Below, piece by piece: positions 34,814 to 45,359 of a stretch of 64,000 bases of DNA (the first letter of the stretch is position 1; each line of letters starts with the position of its first letter). Below the pieces are notes generated by a model. It worked only from the letters and a program-made list of their open reading frames with translations, made no database searches and had not been told where the DNA came from. This stretch comes from Diphasiastrum complanatum (taxonomy: Eukaryota; Streptophyta; Lycopodiopsida; Lycopodiales; Lycopodiaceae), in the NCBI GenBank assembly GCA_029204225.1, contig CM055106.1, forward strand, positions 20,641,285 through 20,705,284, written 5' to 3'. The position numbers were made by a program, and so were the translations under genes.

Positions 34814-36100
34814 CTATAAAATAATAGAATTAGTACAAAAATCAAGCTGATTTTTTATGTCAATCATTCGGCTAACAATGCTTCTGACCAAAAGCCCTTT
34901 TAAAATAGTTTCAGCAAGCATAGATCTAGAGCTCTTAGCCACGATCGTTCGATTCTTGCACTCAACTTTCTTAATATGCCTACTTGTTTGGTTTTTCGCC
35001 ATTGTCTTGAAACTCTTAAAAGTGGCAAAAGCATCATATTTCTATTTCTAAAAATATATCCACGTCTTACGAGACATATTATCATCTATAAAGGTGATGA
35101 AGTAGTAAATTGTCCTCGCCTGCATAGATTAGTGTGGATTAAATCCAATATCTTCTTTGCCCTTGCAACTCCACCAAACTTGAATTTCTCAAGATGCCAC
35201 TTCCTATATACACATGATTCATATATCATCTTCAAATGATCTTCCATTATGGGCTATCCCATTACCATCTCCAGTTTTCTCATCAAGCTAAGGCTACCAA
35301 GGTTAATTGAGCGAGTTTCTTATGTCGTAGATTAGACCCGATTGAATGGATGAGATAAGTCCATATTGCCCTTTGATTGTAGCATTCGACCTATATAATT
35401 TCATTTTGGGCTTCAGGCTTGTACCATCCGCAATGAATTTAAACTTTTGGTTCATATCATTCACAAAACAACGATCATGTGCAAACTCTACTTTTCAATT
35501 TTTTATCAGTAATAACTCCAATTGAAAGTAGATTTTCTTTAAACCTGGCACATAAAGTACCTATGATTTTGCTTTTGCTATCAAGTAGTTGGATAGGAAC
35601 TGTTCCAATGTCCTGGATCTTGCACACGTCACCATTTGTTTGAGAAACAGATGTTCCATTATCTAGTTCCTTCAAACTAAATTGAACCAATCCTTGTTAC
35701 CTATCGTGTGTCTAGTGGCTCCCAAATCAATATACCAAGTTTGATCTTCCTGATTAGATAACAATGCTAATATGAAGATGCTAGAATCTTCAACTTCACC
35801 TTCACCTTCATCAACAAGGTTAGATGCTTGGTTTGGCTTTCCTTTGTCTAATTTTGCCACATATTTTTGGCATTCCCCCTTCCAGTGGCACTTTTTGTCA
35901 TTGAAAGAAACATTTTCTCTTCTTTTTGGTCTTTTTGGATGACCCAGCATCCTCATGGGCCTTGGTGTATTGTTGTTAATTTGGACTTTTTCTTGCCCTT
36001 GCCCTTGCCTTATTTCTGGTGTGTTGCAAGTGCTGATCGTAGTGTTTTGACATCGAGCCTTCACCATTTCTCGTCTTTGCTTCTCATGCATCAAGATCTT
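34814..36100 (-). pseudogene. Copia fragment in inverted repeat arm A
   Basis: From 36094 the minus strand encodes ILMHEKQRREMVKA-like gag sequence, a knuckle-like CHWKGEC, an acidic stretch and the protease WYIDLGATRHTIGN (DSG changed to DLG), then 35690-35475 with a pre-integrase segment (NGDVCKIQDIGTVPIQLLDS). Near 35000 a piece similar to the integrase end follows (ECKNRTIVAKSSRSMLAETI), in other frames. The protease active-site change and stops show it is dead. The same fragment with the same DLG change is in arm B, so it was already degenerate or unusual before duplication. Confidence 0.75.
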
Positions 36101-36158
36101 TGTTCACATCCTGAAAAGCAATATCAGCTTCCAACTTAAACAATCTTCCATGTTTAAA

Positions 36159-36900
36159 TCATTTTGCAGTGCAAACATCATTCTTCAAAATGGAATGAAC
36201 TCGATGCTTAAATTGGACATTTAAACCACTTTCCACAAGTTGACCAACACTTAGCATATTCTTGGTGATTGATGGTACATAAAGAACATTTTCTAGATCC
36301 ATACTTATTGAAGATTCTAGACACAAAGAGATGGTACCAACACCATCTATCCTACACTCTTCATCACTTGCATTGAAGAAAAACTTTTTAGCATCATTGA
36401 AAGAGTGTAAAATTGAGAAAAAGTCCCTTTCACAAGTCATGTGGGAGCATCTCCTAAGCCATTGAGGATCACTTTGTACAACCTCACCATCTAGAATCTT
36501 CTCTCCAATAGAAACTAATACTTTGTTGAGAGACTTGATCATAAGCACATATTCTTGTGCACTTCACTTCTCCTCATACTTTATAAGATTTGGTTTCTTA
36601 TCATAAGTACGCTTGAAGTGTTGTTGGATTCATATATAATTTTTAAAGAATCTCAAGTGTCCTTGGCCGATGTGTGCAAGAGGTCATCACTGACATTCAT
36701 TTTGATGCTATGAAGTGCTAGTCCTGCCTTCTTCTTGTATCTAAACAATTCTTGTCCTCCAAGAGGCTCACCCTCTTCTTCTAGGAAAATACCAAAGAGG
36801 TCTTGGAGCACTAAGAGTAAAGAATTGTACTAATGATGTACTTGTTGGTCCTCCCTAAGGTTCTGGTGCTGGTCTTGGGGTTGGTGCCTTAGATTCACAA
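36159..36900 (-). pseudogene. Copia fragment G: gag end, protease remnant and pre-integrase
   Basis: The frame 36548-36159 has a degraded protease (SDPQWLRRCSHMTCERDFFS, where WIDSGASSHMT would be expected) followed by ASDEECRIDGVGTISLCLES and VLYVPSITKNMLSVGQLVES. Gag pieces with broken frames extend to about 36880. It directly adjoins arm A on the same strand but belongs to a different sequence type, because its protease and pre-integrase duplicate those in arm A. Confidence 0.78.
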
Positions 36901-37330
36901 TAGAACCTAATTTGAGAGAGAATCAAGAATGAGAGATAATTAGCTCTAAGACTATGGAACTGCATATTAAGCAGCTTGAACAACCTCTTATCGATCTCGT
37001 TAAAAGAGCGAGACCTCTTCATTTAAAGATTTAACCACAACATTGCTTTGGAAAAATTTGGTGTTTTTATTCTACTAATCAAGCAGCTAAAACACATGAA
37101 TATGGTATGAATTATTTTAGTTTGAATATTGGTTTTGATATTAGTAAATTTATGTTTTTAATCTATTGATTTTGATTCTAATGTATTCTTATTTGATAGG
37201 CATAAAACAAATGTTCATAATGCCTCTGGTGAGCGCTTAATCAGGAGAAATTTATTAACTGTTCTCATTATCTTTTGAGAGCTTTCTTTTTCTATCATTT
37301 TGTCTTCCTCAATCTCTTCTCTCTTGATAT
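36901..37330. other. Non-coding stretch, no gene seen
   Basis: AT-rich with no clear coding similarity. A phrase near 37060 (TTTTTATTCTACTAATCAAG) recalls a Copia RNase H end (YSTNQAA), but it is too short to call. Confidence 0.35.
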
Positions 37331-38270
37331 TGTTGATTTTAGTGTGTAGAATTCATCTAAACTTGTATGAAATGATTTCACAAGTGTGAGGACTGTTGTA
37401 CAATTGCTTTAGTATGGACATGGATAGTAGCAAATTGGATTTATCATTCAATGTGTATTTTTCATGATCTTACCTAAACTAGCATGCTAGAATGGAGATT
37501 TTGTACATTATTGATGTTTTGCGATGTGCATCCAATGATCCATTTGTGACATCATTGGATCAAATTTTTTCACATGGTATTAGAGCAAGTTCAGGTTGAA
37601 ATTGGAGGTAGTGACAAATCTAATGCTAAATTTGAGGGTGCTAAATTTGCTAATTCTAGTGAGAGATTGAGTGTTGTCTTGATCAAGTCTAGTAGTTTTA
37701 TATGTAGAAAGTGGATCTTTGTGATCATTAGCATGTTTTAGATCAAATTGGTCAAAAAAATACTATTTCATTTCTTGTGGTTGGATCATTGATGCAGAAG
37801 CTGTTTGTGGGTGAATAGATCATTCTTCTAGAATGTAGATTAAAAAGTCTACTTTTGCATATAGATTTTGATTCTCATCAATAGTATGAACAGGTTATAT
37901 AAGTTTGCTCATCATGGCAAACCAAGGAGGGCTCTTGAATATGGAAGGTAAGGATGGAATCCTTGCTAACGATGAATGGTATGATGGATATTGTGCTAGT
38001 TATTGAAGAGGAGCCTGATATTATCCAAGCCTCAAATCATTTATCAAAGGAGTGTCAAGAGGTCTTTACACATCATCAAGATGAATATCTCAAATGAGAT
38101 TCTCAAGGAGGTAGGAGCTTGTACTTCATCTTATGAGGCACGGTGGACTCTTCAAAGGAATTATGAGTCAAATTCCACATCTAGGGTGCTCAATTTATGA
38201 AGAAATTTTCTTCAAGGCTATCAAAAGGAAGGTGAAAGTGCTAAGTCTTATGTGATTAAGGGGGGCAAAA
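37331..38270 (+). pseudogene. Copia element H: partial 5' LTR, primer site and gag start
   Basis: An LTR end (ATTTTTTCACA) at 37574 is followed at 37575-37587 by TGGTATTAGAGCA, one mismatch from the usual initiator-Met primer site. The left end of the LTR is not defined; a TTTCACAAGTGTGAGG box lies near 37377. Gag starts near 37915 with MANQGGLLN and continues in other frames with SLHIIKMNISNEILKEVGAC and YESNSTSRVLNL. The similarity stops near 38270. Confidence 0.72.
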
Positions 38271-38700
38271 ACCTCATATAGTTGTTGCCCTTATAAAATA
38301 CTTTGATTTGGCTAAAAAGCTTCAAAGAATGTGTAACGTGCACTTGTCAAATACTAACTCAAAGCATCTTCCATTTCCACATAGCCTTCTACTTGCATTA
38401 GTGTGATTGTTAAGCTTTGAAAAATTTTCAAAAACATAGATTCTATCAATAACCACGTTAGTTTGGCCTAAACTATTCAATTCAAAAAGTATATATGATC
38501 AAACTCATATAGTCAATAATTTCTTAAGTTCTCTATAAGTATTTTTCATGAAACTTGTTTATGAGTATCATTTATGTAGACAAAGTGTTTCCATGCCAAC
38601 AAAAGTATATCATGAACTTGTATATTTGTAGCTTTTGAAGAAAAAGAAAATTTAGCATTATTTCTAGAAATAAGTGTCTATGAGTGCTAACTGCCCACCA
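38271..38700. other. Non-coding stretch between Copia H and the Penelope-like block
   Basis: No clear gene. It may hold the 3' part of the Penelope-like element, but I could not see a GIY-YIG endonuclease or any conserved motif here on either strand. Confidence 0.35.
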
Positions 38701-38749
38701 AGAGAAAACCAGCATTTGTTGGTAATGTAAACATCAGTCCAAAGAACAT

Positions 38750-39660
38750 ATTGTTGGTGATCTCGTACAGCTTCCCTATCATAAATACGTTCTTTTGAAA
38801 TGTAATAATGATGTTTTTGACTTCCTGAATAAAAGCCTTCTGGTTGCTACAGCAATACATTGCAGCAACCGTTCTGAGAAATAATAACTATAAGAGTTAA
38901 AGATTGGTCTACTGGATGCTACGTGGATGTACTAGAAAAAAGGAAAAGGAAGTTCCTTTCTTTTATTGAATTTTTTCATATGAAAATTACTTGAAATAGA
39001 ATCAAAGGTAGTAGTAATAATAAAAAAGTTAACAGAATTCTCACAATCTTTAATGGTCAAACATTCCAAAGGGTAGGTCCATTTAGCATTATCAATCGTA
39101 CGTGGCTGATCTTTATCCAAAAATAGCATAGCATTCGGATTGTTGTTAAAACAAATGTCATCAAGATACCGAAAGGTATACTTGAAAGCACATAAGTATT
39201 CTATTTTGCCAAGTTTGGCAAGTCTCTACATGAAACCTAATTCAGCAAATGACAAATACCAATTACACCAAGAGGGTGAACAAGCAAAGCCCATAGGAAT
39301 ACCACAAACTTGTTTCCAAGTCCTATTACCTAGTCTCACAATGCAGTTATCAATCAATAAATCATTTCACTGACAGAATAGTAATCTATCAATAGGAGTC
39401 CATTTATTATTGGGTTTGTTTACCCATTTCCATTTGAAGTCCCCACTATCAGGTTTTCATTTATATGCAAGATTATCATTTTACGTATGATAGTATCATT
39501 TTATGTATGATAGTTTTTAGCCCATCCGAGCCACTTAGAGGGATATTTTCATAGCATTTAGAGATATCAGTAGATCTCATAGAAGTAATTTTATAGGCAC
39601 ATTAAGGTGAAATTCAGTGGATGAGTTGCACTTCCAAAATAGGTTGGTATCCACATTTAG
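38750..39660 (-). pseudogene. Penelope-like reverse transcriptase, broken by stops
   Basis: Reading the minus strand, with stops and shifts, shows the RT motifs in order: YQPILEVQLIH, STDISKCYENIPLSG (motif A, catalytic Asp), WTPIDRLLFCQ, LIDNCIVRLGNRTWKQV, CGIPMGFACSPSWCNWYL (motif B), then YTFRYLDDICFNNNPNAM (motif C, the YLDD active site), DKDQPRTIDNAKWTYPLECL and FHMKKFNKRKELPFPF. GIPMG with a YxDD box and the following FxxKxYxKR-like segment are typical of Penelope-like elements, not LTR or LINE RTs. All three catalytic Asp remain, but TGA and TAG stops (one after AELGFM) kill it. No endonuclease domain is visible, which would fit an endonuclease-lacking lineage or simple truncation. Confidence 0.8.
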
Positions 39661-39763
39661 GCAACTCTAGTATGAGTGTGCCTTAAGGCCTACACTCTCC
39701 ATGAGGAGAGGCAACAAAATACCAAGAGCTCCAGAAAGGAATGTGGCCACCTTAGAAAAAGGA

Positions 39764-39875
39764 AGGAGGCATGGGAAGCTTTTCAAACTAGATGCATGTG
39801 TGATCTCTAAGCATGAAGGATGACAAACCAAGAAGTTTGGCATTAAATCTTTCGAGGTAAAGGCAAAGAAAGAGC
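39764..39875 (+). pseudogene. Copia pre-integrase fragment (F family)
   Basis: This short piece (GAAGCTTTTCAAACTAGATG, CATGAAGGATG, AACCAAGAAGTTTGGCATTA) matches 11885-12035 with two internal deletions. It is cut on the right by a CATTAGAGG element inserted between GAAAGAGC and what would be ATGTTC. Confidence 0.8.
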
Positions 39876-39996
39876 CATTAGAGGAGTTCTAAATCCAAAA
39901 AAGACCCTTTGTAAAGATACTTTTTATATTTTTTTCTCAAATTTTGCTTACACATGGACCAATCAAAACACTCAAATTTGAAATCTACGTAACGTA
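39876..39996 (-). mobile_element. CATTAGAGG inverted-repeat element, copy 3 (one end only)
   Basis: CATTAGAGGAG with AAAAAAGACCCTTTGTAAAG, then TGGACCAATCAAAACA and AAATCTACGTAACGTA match the reverse complement of the right end of copy 1. The element breaks off at about 39996. Like copies 1 and 4 it lies in Copia coding sequence. Confidence 0.8.
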
Positions 39997-40192
39997 GCTC
40001 ATTAGAATTGAAAAAAAAAAACGTTTTCTTAATAATGCTACAATTCGGCGCCGGGGGCAGCCCGCAAGCATGACATGTTATTCATAGTATAATATGCAAT
40101 TATTATTTAAAATTGTACAATCTTTGATGAAGATACTACTTTGACCACATGGACTAGAGTTAGAGATCTTTACGTACTCTCTAATTCAGTGG

Positions 40193-40449
40193 GTGAAATG
40201 TATGGAAATTTGCCAAGTATTCAAACGTGAGTGTACAAATGATGATGAGCTTTCAAAGAAAGCCATTTAGATTTCGAGGTTTAGGATAAATAATCCACAA
40301 CACCCCTGGTTTAACTTCCATAAAGTACAGATGCTCTTCTTCAAGTAAGTATCATGCAATTGCGGATGGCAATCTGGCATGTCCGGTTCGAGAATGATTG
40401 CCTATTCCAACACAAAGGAAAATTTGCTTCCGTTTTGATTTTGAATATT
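40193..40449 (-). pseudogene. Fragment of the CID7-like gene (3' end), direct copy
   Basis: It matches 32207-32472 in the same orientation, from GTGGGTGAAAT to TTTTGATTTTGAATATTA. It holds the 3' flank and the last 60 codons or so of the Smr domain, with about a dozen changes, one of which removes the normal stop position. Without the rest of the gene it is a fragment. Confidence 0.9.
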
Positions 40450-41000
40450 AGGAAAATTACCTCAAATCAAGCAAAACCATGGTGAAGGCAATGGCATCAA
40501 GGTAGGAGTCAAGTGGGTGCTTATCTTGCATTGAGTGGTGGATTTGAAATGATGTGGCATTCTCCACACATGCCAGGCATGTTGAGTCATCATATCAGGT
40601 TGAAATGTACTTGATCTATATATAGATCATCATTGTAAATATGAATCTTGATGAGAGATCTTGATTTTGAGGCAAAACCTTGTCATTTTCACTATGTGTT
40701 GTGATTTCTTGCATTGAATGCTATCCTTAGTCAATGAATTTCATTCTCTGCTCACTATCCATATAGTGACAGACTTTCACACGTGTGAGACTGCTCTTTA
40801 ATTATATAAATCATTTTTCAAGTTGTTCATGCTAGTTAGATGCAAATTTTTAATCTCGATCAAGATCTAGATATTATATTTGAGATTGATCTATCTAATT
40901 AAAGTCCAACACCTCTTGAGGATTGATTGTAGATCCATTCAAAGTCCAAAAATTAGTAAATTCAATAGAATTTGACCTCTCCCCTTTAAAATTTGAAATA
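40450..41000 (+). repeat. LTR-like promoter region, plus orientation
   Basis: This stretch has a TATA box (CTATATATAG, about 40617-40626), a TTTCACACGTGTGAGA palindrome (CACACGTGTG at 40778-40787) and an end region similar to element A's LTR (CCTCTTGAGGATTGATTGTAG, then ATCCATTCAAAG). I see no clear TG/CA ends and no primer site after it, so it is an old or atypical LTR. It may have driven the Gag-like block at 42.4 kb. Confidence 0.5.
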
Positions 41001-42399
41001 TTTGAGTAGGTTCTATCTACTATCAAATGAAGAGTACAGATCTCAAAAGGAGCTCAAGTTTTTCATGTAAGTACTTTTTTCCAGTATGCATTCCCAAAGT
41101 TCTCTTGTAATAAAAACATTTTAAGATTTGACTCCTCTCACCTGATATCTTACAGATATGAACATGTAAAATTTACTGCCAAAAGGGAGAAGTCAAATTG
41201 TACATATATCTTAAGATCTAAAAATTTTGTTTTTCTAACATTTTGCTTTCGTCTCTTTTTGCTCCTTATTCTCCACTATCTGCTTTTCCAAGATCTGCAT
41301 TCCTAGACCTACATTTCCAAAAATTTCATATCTTCTAAATTGTACATTCCCAAAATTTTAAGTTCTCCACTATCACATTTCCCAACTTTTTGCTTTTTCA
41401 AATATCTACATTCCCCAAATTCCACATTCCTAAAAGTTTTCATTTTTCTTTGCTCTTCCCACACTTTCTCCAGATCCCAAAACTTGATCTCAAAAGTTAT
41501 ACTCTCCCAAGAGCTCATATTTTCAAAATCTATTTTTCCAAGTTGTAGATCTAATTGATCTTTGCATTCTTATGGTTTCAAAACTTAGAATTTGACGTTC
41601 CCAATTTGACATTAGATAAAGCTGATATTGATATACCATCTTCCAAGTAGGTGAGTATAGATCCCCTCTAGATTGCCAAATTTGAGCAAAATTCTATTTT
41701 CTACCTTCTACATTCCCAAATCAAGTTTGACCAAGCAAATCTTGCAATCTAACCTCGCCCACCTGGTTCTGGCTAGATCATAGTGAGAAAAAACATATGT
41801 GAAGTCAATGAGTAAAGATTTAAAATCCACTCTCTTGGTGAGCACAAAGTGTGAATTTGATAATTTGATCTCTCAAAGCTCTGATTTTCATCTTATGGCC
41901 TTGTTAAGTTGAGAGTAGCTAAAACAATGAGCATAGATCATTACTAGATCTCAAGATATGAGTGCAAAACCATTTTTCCTATTCTACATTTTCAAATATC
42001 CCTCCCAGTCCCAAATCCCACTATCTAACCTTGCCTCTCTGAACATAAGCTCACCAATACATAAAAAACATTTGGTGAAGGCTGCGAATATAGATCCTAG
42101 CTAAATCCCAAGATCCAATAAGATTAGCCATCCATACCTTCTACTTTCTCCAAGATCTGACCAGATTGTTGAGATTATCAAGGTCTAAAACAAAATCAAG
42201 CTTCGATCAAATATCTTGAGAAGTGGAAGAAAGTAGAACTTATATCAAGATCCAGATCCACCATCCCCTTTTCACTCTTTGTTCTCTATCTTCAAAAAAA
42301 AAAAAAGACACACTCTTGGAATGCTAAGACCCAAAAGTTATCTTTTGGGGAAAAATTCTATGATCAAAATCATCCATCCATCCAATCCAAAAGCTATGT
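41001..42399 (+). repeat. Leader-like region with repeated ACATTCCCAAA motifs; no gene seen
   Basis: Between 41089 and 41716 the motif ACATTCCCAAA or a near match (GCATTCCCAAAG, ACATTTCCAAAA, ACATTCCCCAAA, ACATTCCTAAAA) occurs about seven times. No coding similarity is found. From about 42290 A-rich sequence leads into the Gag-like block. It reads like the untranslated leader of the element that encoded that Gag. Confidence 0.45.
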
Positions 42400-43990
42400 C
42401 AACTCCATCAACTCAGTTATCAAGCATTGGCATGCAATACAAAAAGACAGTTCTACAATACTTCAAAGAATTTGTGATATAATGAAGGACTATCATCCAC
42501 CAATCCCGACATCGGTACTCATCAAAACCTTTATCCAAGGTTTGAGGAGTGACGTTCACTATCAAATGAAGAACCTCACCTCTTATGATACATTGAAGTA
42601 GGTTCTTGATGCCATGAAGATCAAATCTACATTATTCACATTTAAATATTCCGACTCAAAATCTAAGTTGGATGAAATATATGGATTACCAACAATAAGG
42701 GGTTCAAGGATATTAGTAGTGCCAATGTCAAATAATGGAGCAACAAGGGAAGTTCAAACTTCACAAATGAACGATGGAGAACAATGGGAGTCATCATGTC
42801 AAGAACATGATCTGGAACATAACCCAAAGGCATGTACTGCTACATGTAATGTAATATTGCTTCAAAGAGGGCAATGTTCCTATTGTTTTAAAAATTATCA
42901 CATTGTTGATTGCCCAATGATGAAGCCTTGTGTTGCAAAGCAATCGGTAGCAGAAGAGCAATATCAAAAGTTTCAAGATACATCCTTGATAATAAGCAAG
43001 CAAGTGGAGCATGAGACAAGCCCAAGCAGTTCATCTTCAAGCAAAGAACCCATTTTAAAGACGACATGCAAAAGTTTGGAGCCAATTGGAGAGTCACCAT
43101 GTGCATCGCCAAGATTTTCAAGAGCATAAAACCATGACATTTATCTATCATATCATGGGAAAGTACCTAGTGGAGCACACATACTAGTTTATGCATCTTA
43201 GCTTCGTGGAGATGGACTTTTGTTGACGATTTGATGCTATGGATGTGGAGGAAGACATCACAAATCAGAATGTCCACAGTGTACTAGCCCCACATCCTTC
43301 TTGGCATTATGTTCAAGCTATGGCATTGGACATCCTTGCCTAGATTGTTTCTTGCGGTTACAATAGAAATTGACAATGGCAAAATCCATCATAGCAATGC
43401 ACGTGAGTTGCCCTAAGGCAAATCTAGTCACACAACACTACAAATGCACAATCACAATACCACCAGCCTTTGAATTTGGTGCTGAATTAAGGAATACTAC
43501 AAAGGTTTTCAAATGTGCGAAGGCATTTGTCAAAAAAATTGAAGTATCATCAGAAATGACGGACGTGATAGAGTCAATCAAGAAACAAGCGATAGCTGAT
43601 CTTATGAAGACACTACCATAGAAATTGCCCAGTAGGTGATTCAAGGATCATTGGATATCGCATTACACATTGGATTGGCAACTTGCAAGTCGAATAATTC
43701 ATAGCTCAAATACACTATCATGAAGACTCCTACGAAGAGCAATGACAAGGGAAAGGCCAAGGTAGTTGATTACAACCCATTGTAGACATCAACACAAGTA
43801 GTCAACAACCAAAACCAATGTGTTCCAACAATAAATCAAATATTACAATGTCAAATCCGGTCACATCAATGCAAAAAGGGCCAAATCCAGGGAATCCAAG
43901 CCTAAAATAGTACTTAGTCCAACAAGAACTAGCACTTAAATATCAAGACCTTGTACTCAACCGATACTATTGACTGCCAAAAAATGTCAT
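42400..43990 (+). pseudogene. Gag-like protein with three variant zinc knuckles, copy 1 (broken)
   Basis: A capsid-like segment near 42430-42640 (MKDYHPPIPTSVLIKTFIQG, MKNLTSYDTLKQVLDAMKIK) leads into the frame 42614-43129 with CSYCFKNYHIVDC. After a stop, CYGCGGRHHKSEC and CSSYGIGHPCLDC follow near 43240-43350, then MAKSIIAMHVSCPKANLVTQ to 43621 and decayed sequence to 43990. The knuckles have spacing CX2CX3HX4C, one residue shorter than the usual retroviral type; in the first the His is replaced by Tyr and in the third the second Cys by Tyr. A better copy lies at 60.2-61.7 kb. The same spacing is seen in the Gypsy gag at 54.7 kb, so a Gypsy origin is likely. No pol follows. Confidence 0.65.
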
Positions 43991-44279
43991 CGAGTGCAGG
44001 CCTATGATGAATAACTAAGTAGTCAACCAACCACGTCATATATATTGATGATATTTGCTTTATTAACAATCCTCATGTGGAACATTTTCTCCACAAATCA
44101 TAGTCAAGAACTACGGGTAATCCTTTCTGGATTTACCCTCTTGAATTTTGGAGATTGAAAGTCACAACAAAGAGAGCAAATTCATAAACTTCCTAAACAT
44201 TACTACTACCTTTAGCCTTGTTACAAGCGCAACTCACCTCTCTTCCATATATGACAAAAGAAGAGAACTTCCCTTTCAT
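43991..44279. other. Non-coding tail of the Gag-like block
   Basis: No clear gene. Sequence between 44000 and 44100 (ATATTGATGATATTTGCTTT, AACAATCCTCATG, CATTTTCTCCACAAA) resembles a Gypsy-type YIDDI...VEHFLHK region, but it is short and isolated. Confidence 0.4.
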
Positions 44280-44658
44280 CATTAGAGGAAGTTTAAGTTC
44301 AAAAAGAGCCACATATGAATTCGTGCCAAGATCTCTTTTGCATTTTGTCATTATTTTCAACCAATTTCTTTCACTTGCTATAACTTTTTAATAGTAGCTC
44401 AGAAGTATGACATGTGACATATCTTTGGAAAAAGCTTGACGAGTGCTTTCCAATGCACAAATTTTCGTCGCATTTTGACATAGCAATCAAAAGTTATGCC
44501 ATTTTTAGTGTAGACTCAAAATGTGACTCAAAGAAATAACGTTACGTTAAAGCCACTATGTCAAAAAACTATTGGGTCACATGTACAAAAGAAGTGAATA
44601 AAAAATGAGAAAGTAATCTTGACAAAAGGCCCTTTTTGTGTTTAAACTTCCTCTGATG
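44280..44658 (+). mobile_element. CATTAGAGG inverted-repeat element, copy 2 (full length)
   Basis: Ends CATTAGAGGAAGTTTAA and TTTAAACTTCCTCTGATG form the terminal inverted repeats. The length of 379 bp is the same as copy 1 within one base. The internal phrases GACATATCTTTGGAAA, TTTCCAATGCAC and AAAAGTTATGCCATTTTTAG match copy 1, but overall identity is clearly lower, so this copy is older. Flanks TTTCAT and TTCCTA show no sure target duplication. Confidence 0.8.
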
Positions 44659-44731
44659 TTCCTACAATACATACAGCTAGCATCAAGCAAACCCATTTTT
44701 TAACTTAAAAAGCTATCTCATAGGTTGTTGT

Positions 44732-45359
44732 TGTGAAAGTATAGTACTTTGGACCTTGAATGAGTGCATTTAACGCCTCACAAGAGTGATTGATTGATTG
44801 ATCATACAAACAATGCAAACTAGACACTAGATTTTGAGATCTGAATCAACAAATTAGCATCAATCAATCAAGAGCAACCTTTAATCATTAATCAAACACA
44901 AAGTACAGCCCACTCACGTGTGGAATAGTAAATAGTACAACCTGTATTCTCATGTGTGAAATAGTAAATAGTACAGCCTGTATACTGAAAACAAAGTACA
45001 AATTACTTTGATCTTTCTTGGATCCAAAAAACAACTTTGTAAATTTAGGTGAATTTCCAGCATGTAATAAGGAAGTTAACTTGGATTTCTTTCTCTAATT
45101 TGCCAGCCTAGCCTCATTCCTAGAGTCATGCCAAGTAGGTGGCTAGTAGGTCAATCTCCACCACAAATCTAGGATTTAGGTCCTATAAAGTAGGAATCAC
45201 TACCAAATTGACTTAACCTACTCTTTAGACTTGATCTAACCTACACTAGGAGAGGTTTCCCACATGGTTCCATGGCCTCACACGTGTGGGACCCATCTAT
45301 GTACATTTTACATGGTTTTTGGTCAAGCTAGATTTGCCAATTTTTGGCAATTTCTCACA
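44732..45359 (-). mobile_element. 3' LTR of Copia element D
   Basis: It runs from TGTGAAAGTATAGTAC to GGCAATTTCTCACA with TG/CA ends. A purine tract on the minus strand (TTTGAGAGGAAG) adjoins at 45360. It carries CACGTG at 44915-44920 and CACACGTGTG at 45279-45288. Compared with the 5' LTR at 46502 it lacks about 110 bases (46760-46870). Confidence 0.87.

Larger units (their letters stand above)
33120..36100. repeat. Inverted repeat arm A (partner at 47031-49943)
   Basis: The reverse complement of this segment matches 47031-49943 nearly end to end, at what looks like 90 percent identity or better by eye in most parts. It contains candidate exons next to the CID7-like gene (33360-34280), a non-coding stretch and a Copia fragment (34814-36100). 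The arms differ by replaced blocks: bases 33330-33440 of this arm are replaced in arm B by a segment with a duplicated CATGCCACGTAGGCTT. The CID7-like gene continues the homology beyond this arm, because a piece of it lies beyond arm B at 50503-50760 in matching order. Confidence 0.85.

Noticed and set aside
38750-39660. Telomerase or group II intron reverse transcriptase
   Set aside because: The GIPMG-YLDD pattern and downstream segments fit Penelope-like elements; telomerase-specific motifs and intron RNA structure are absent.
40193-40449. A second working Smr-domain gene
   Set aside because: Only the last part of the domain and 3' flank are present, without a start.
44000-44100. Gypsy RT active site piece after the Gag-like block
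   Set aside because: A YIDDI-like phrase and a VEHFLHK-like phrase are visible, but too short and out of context to annotate with confidence.
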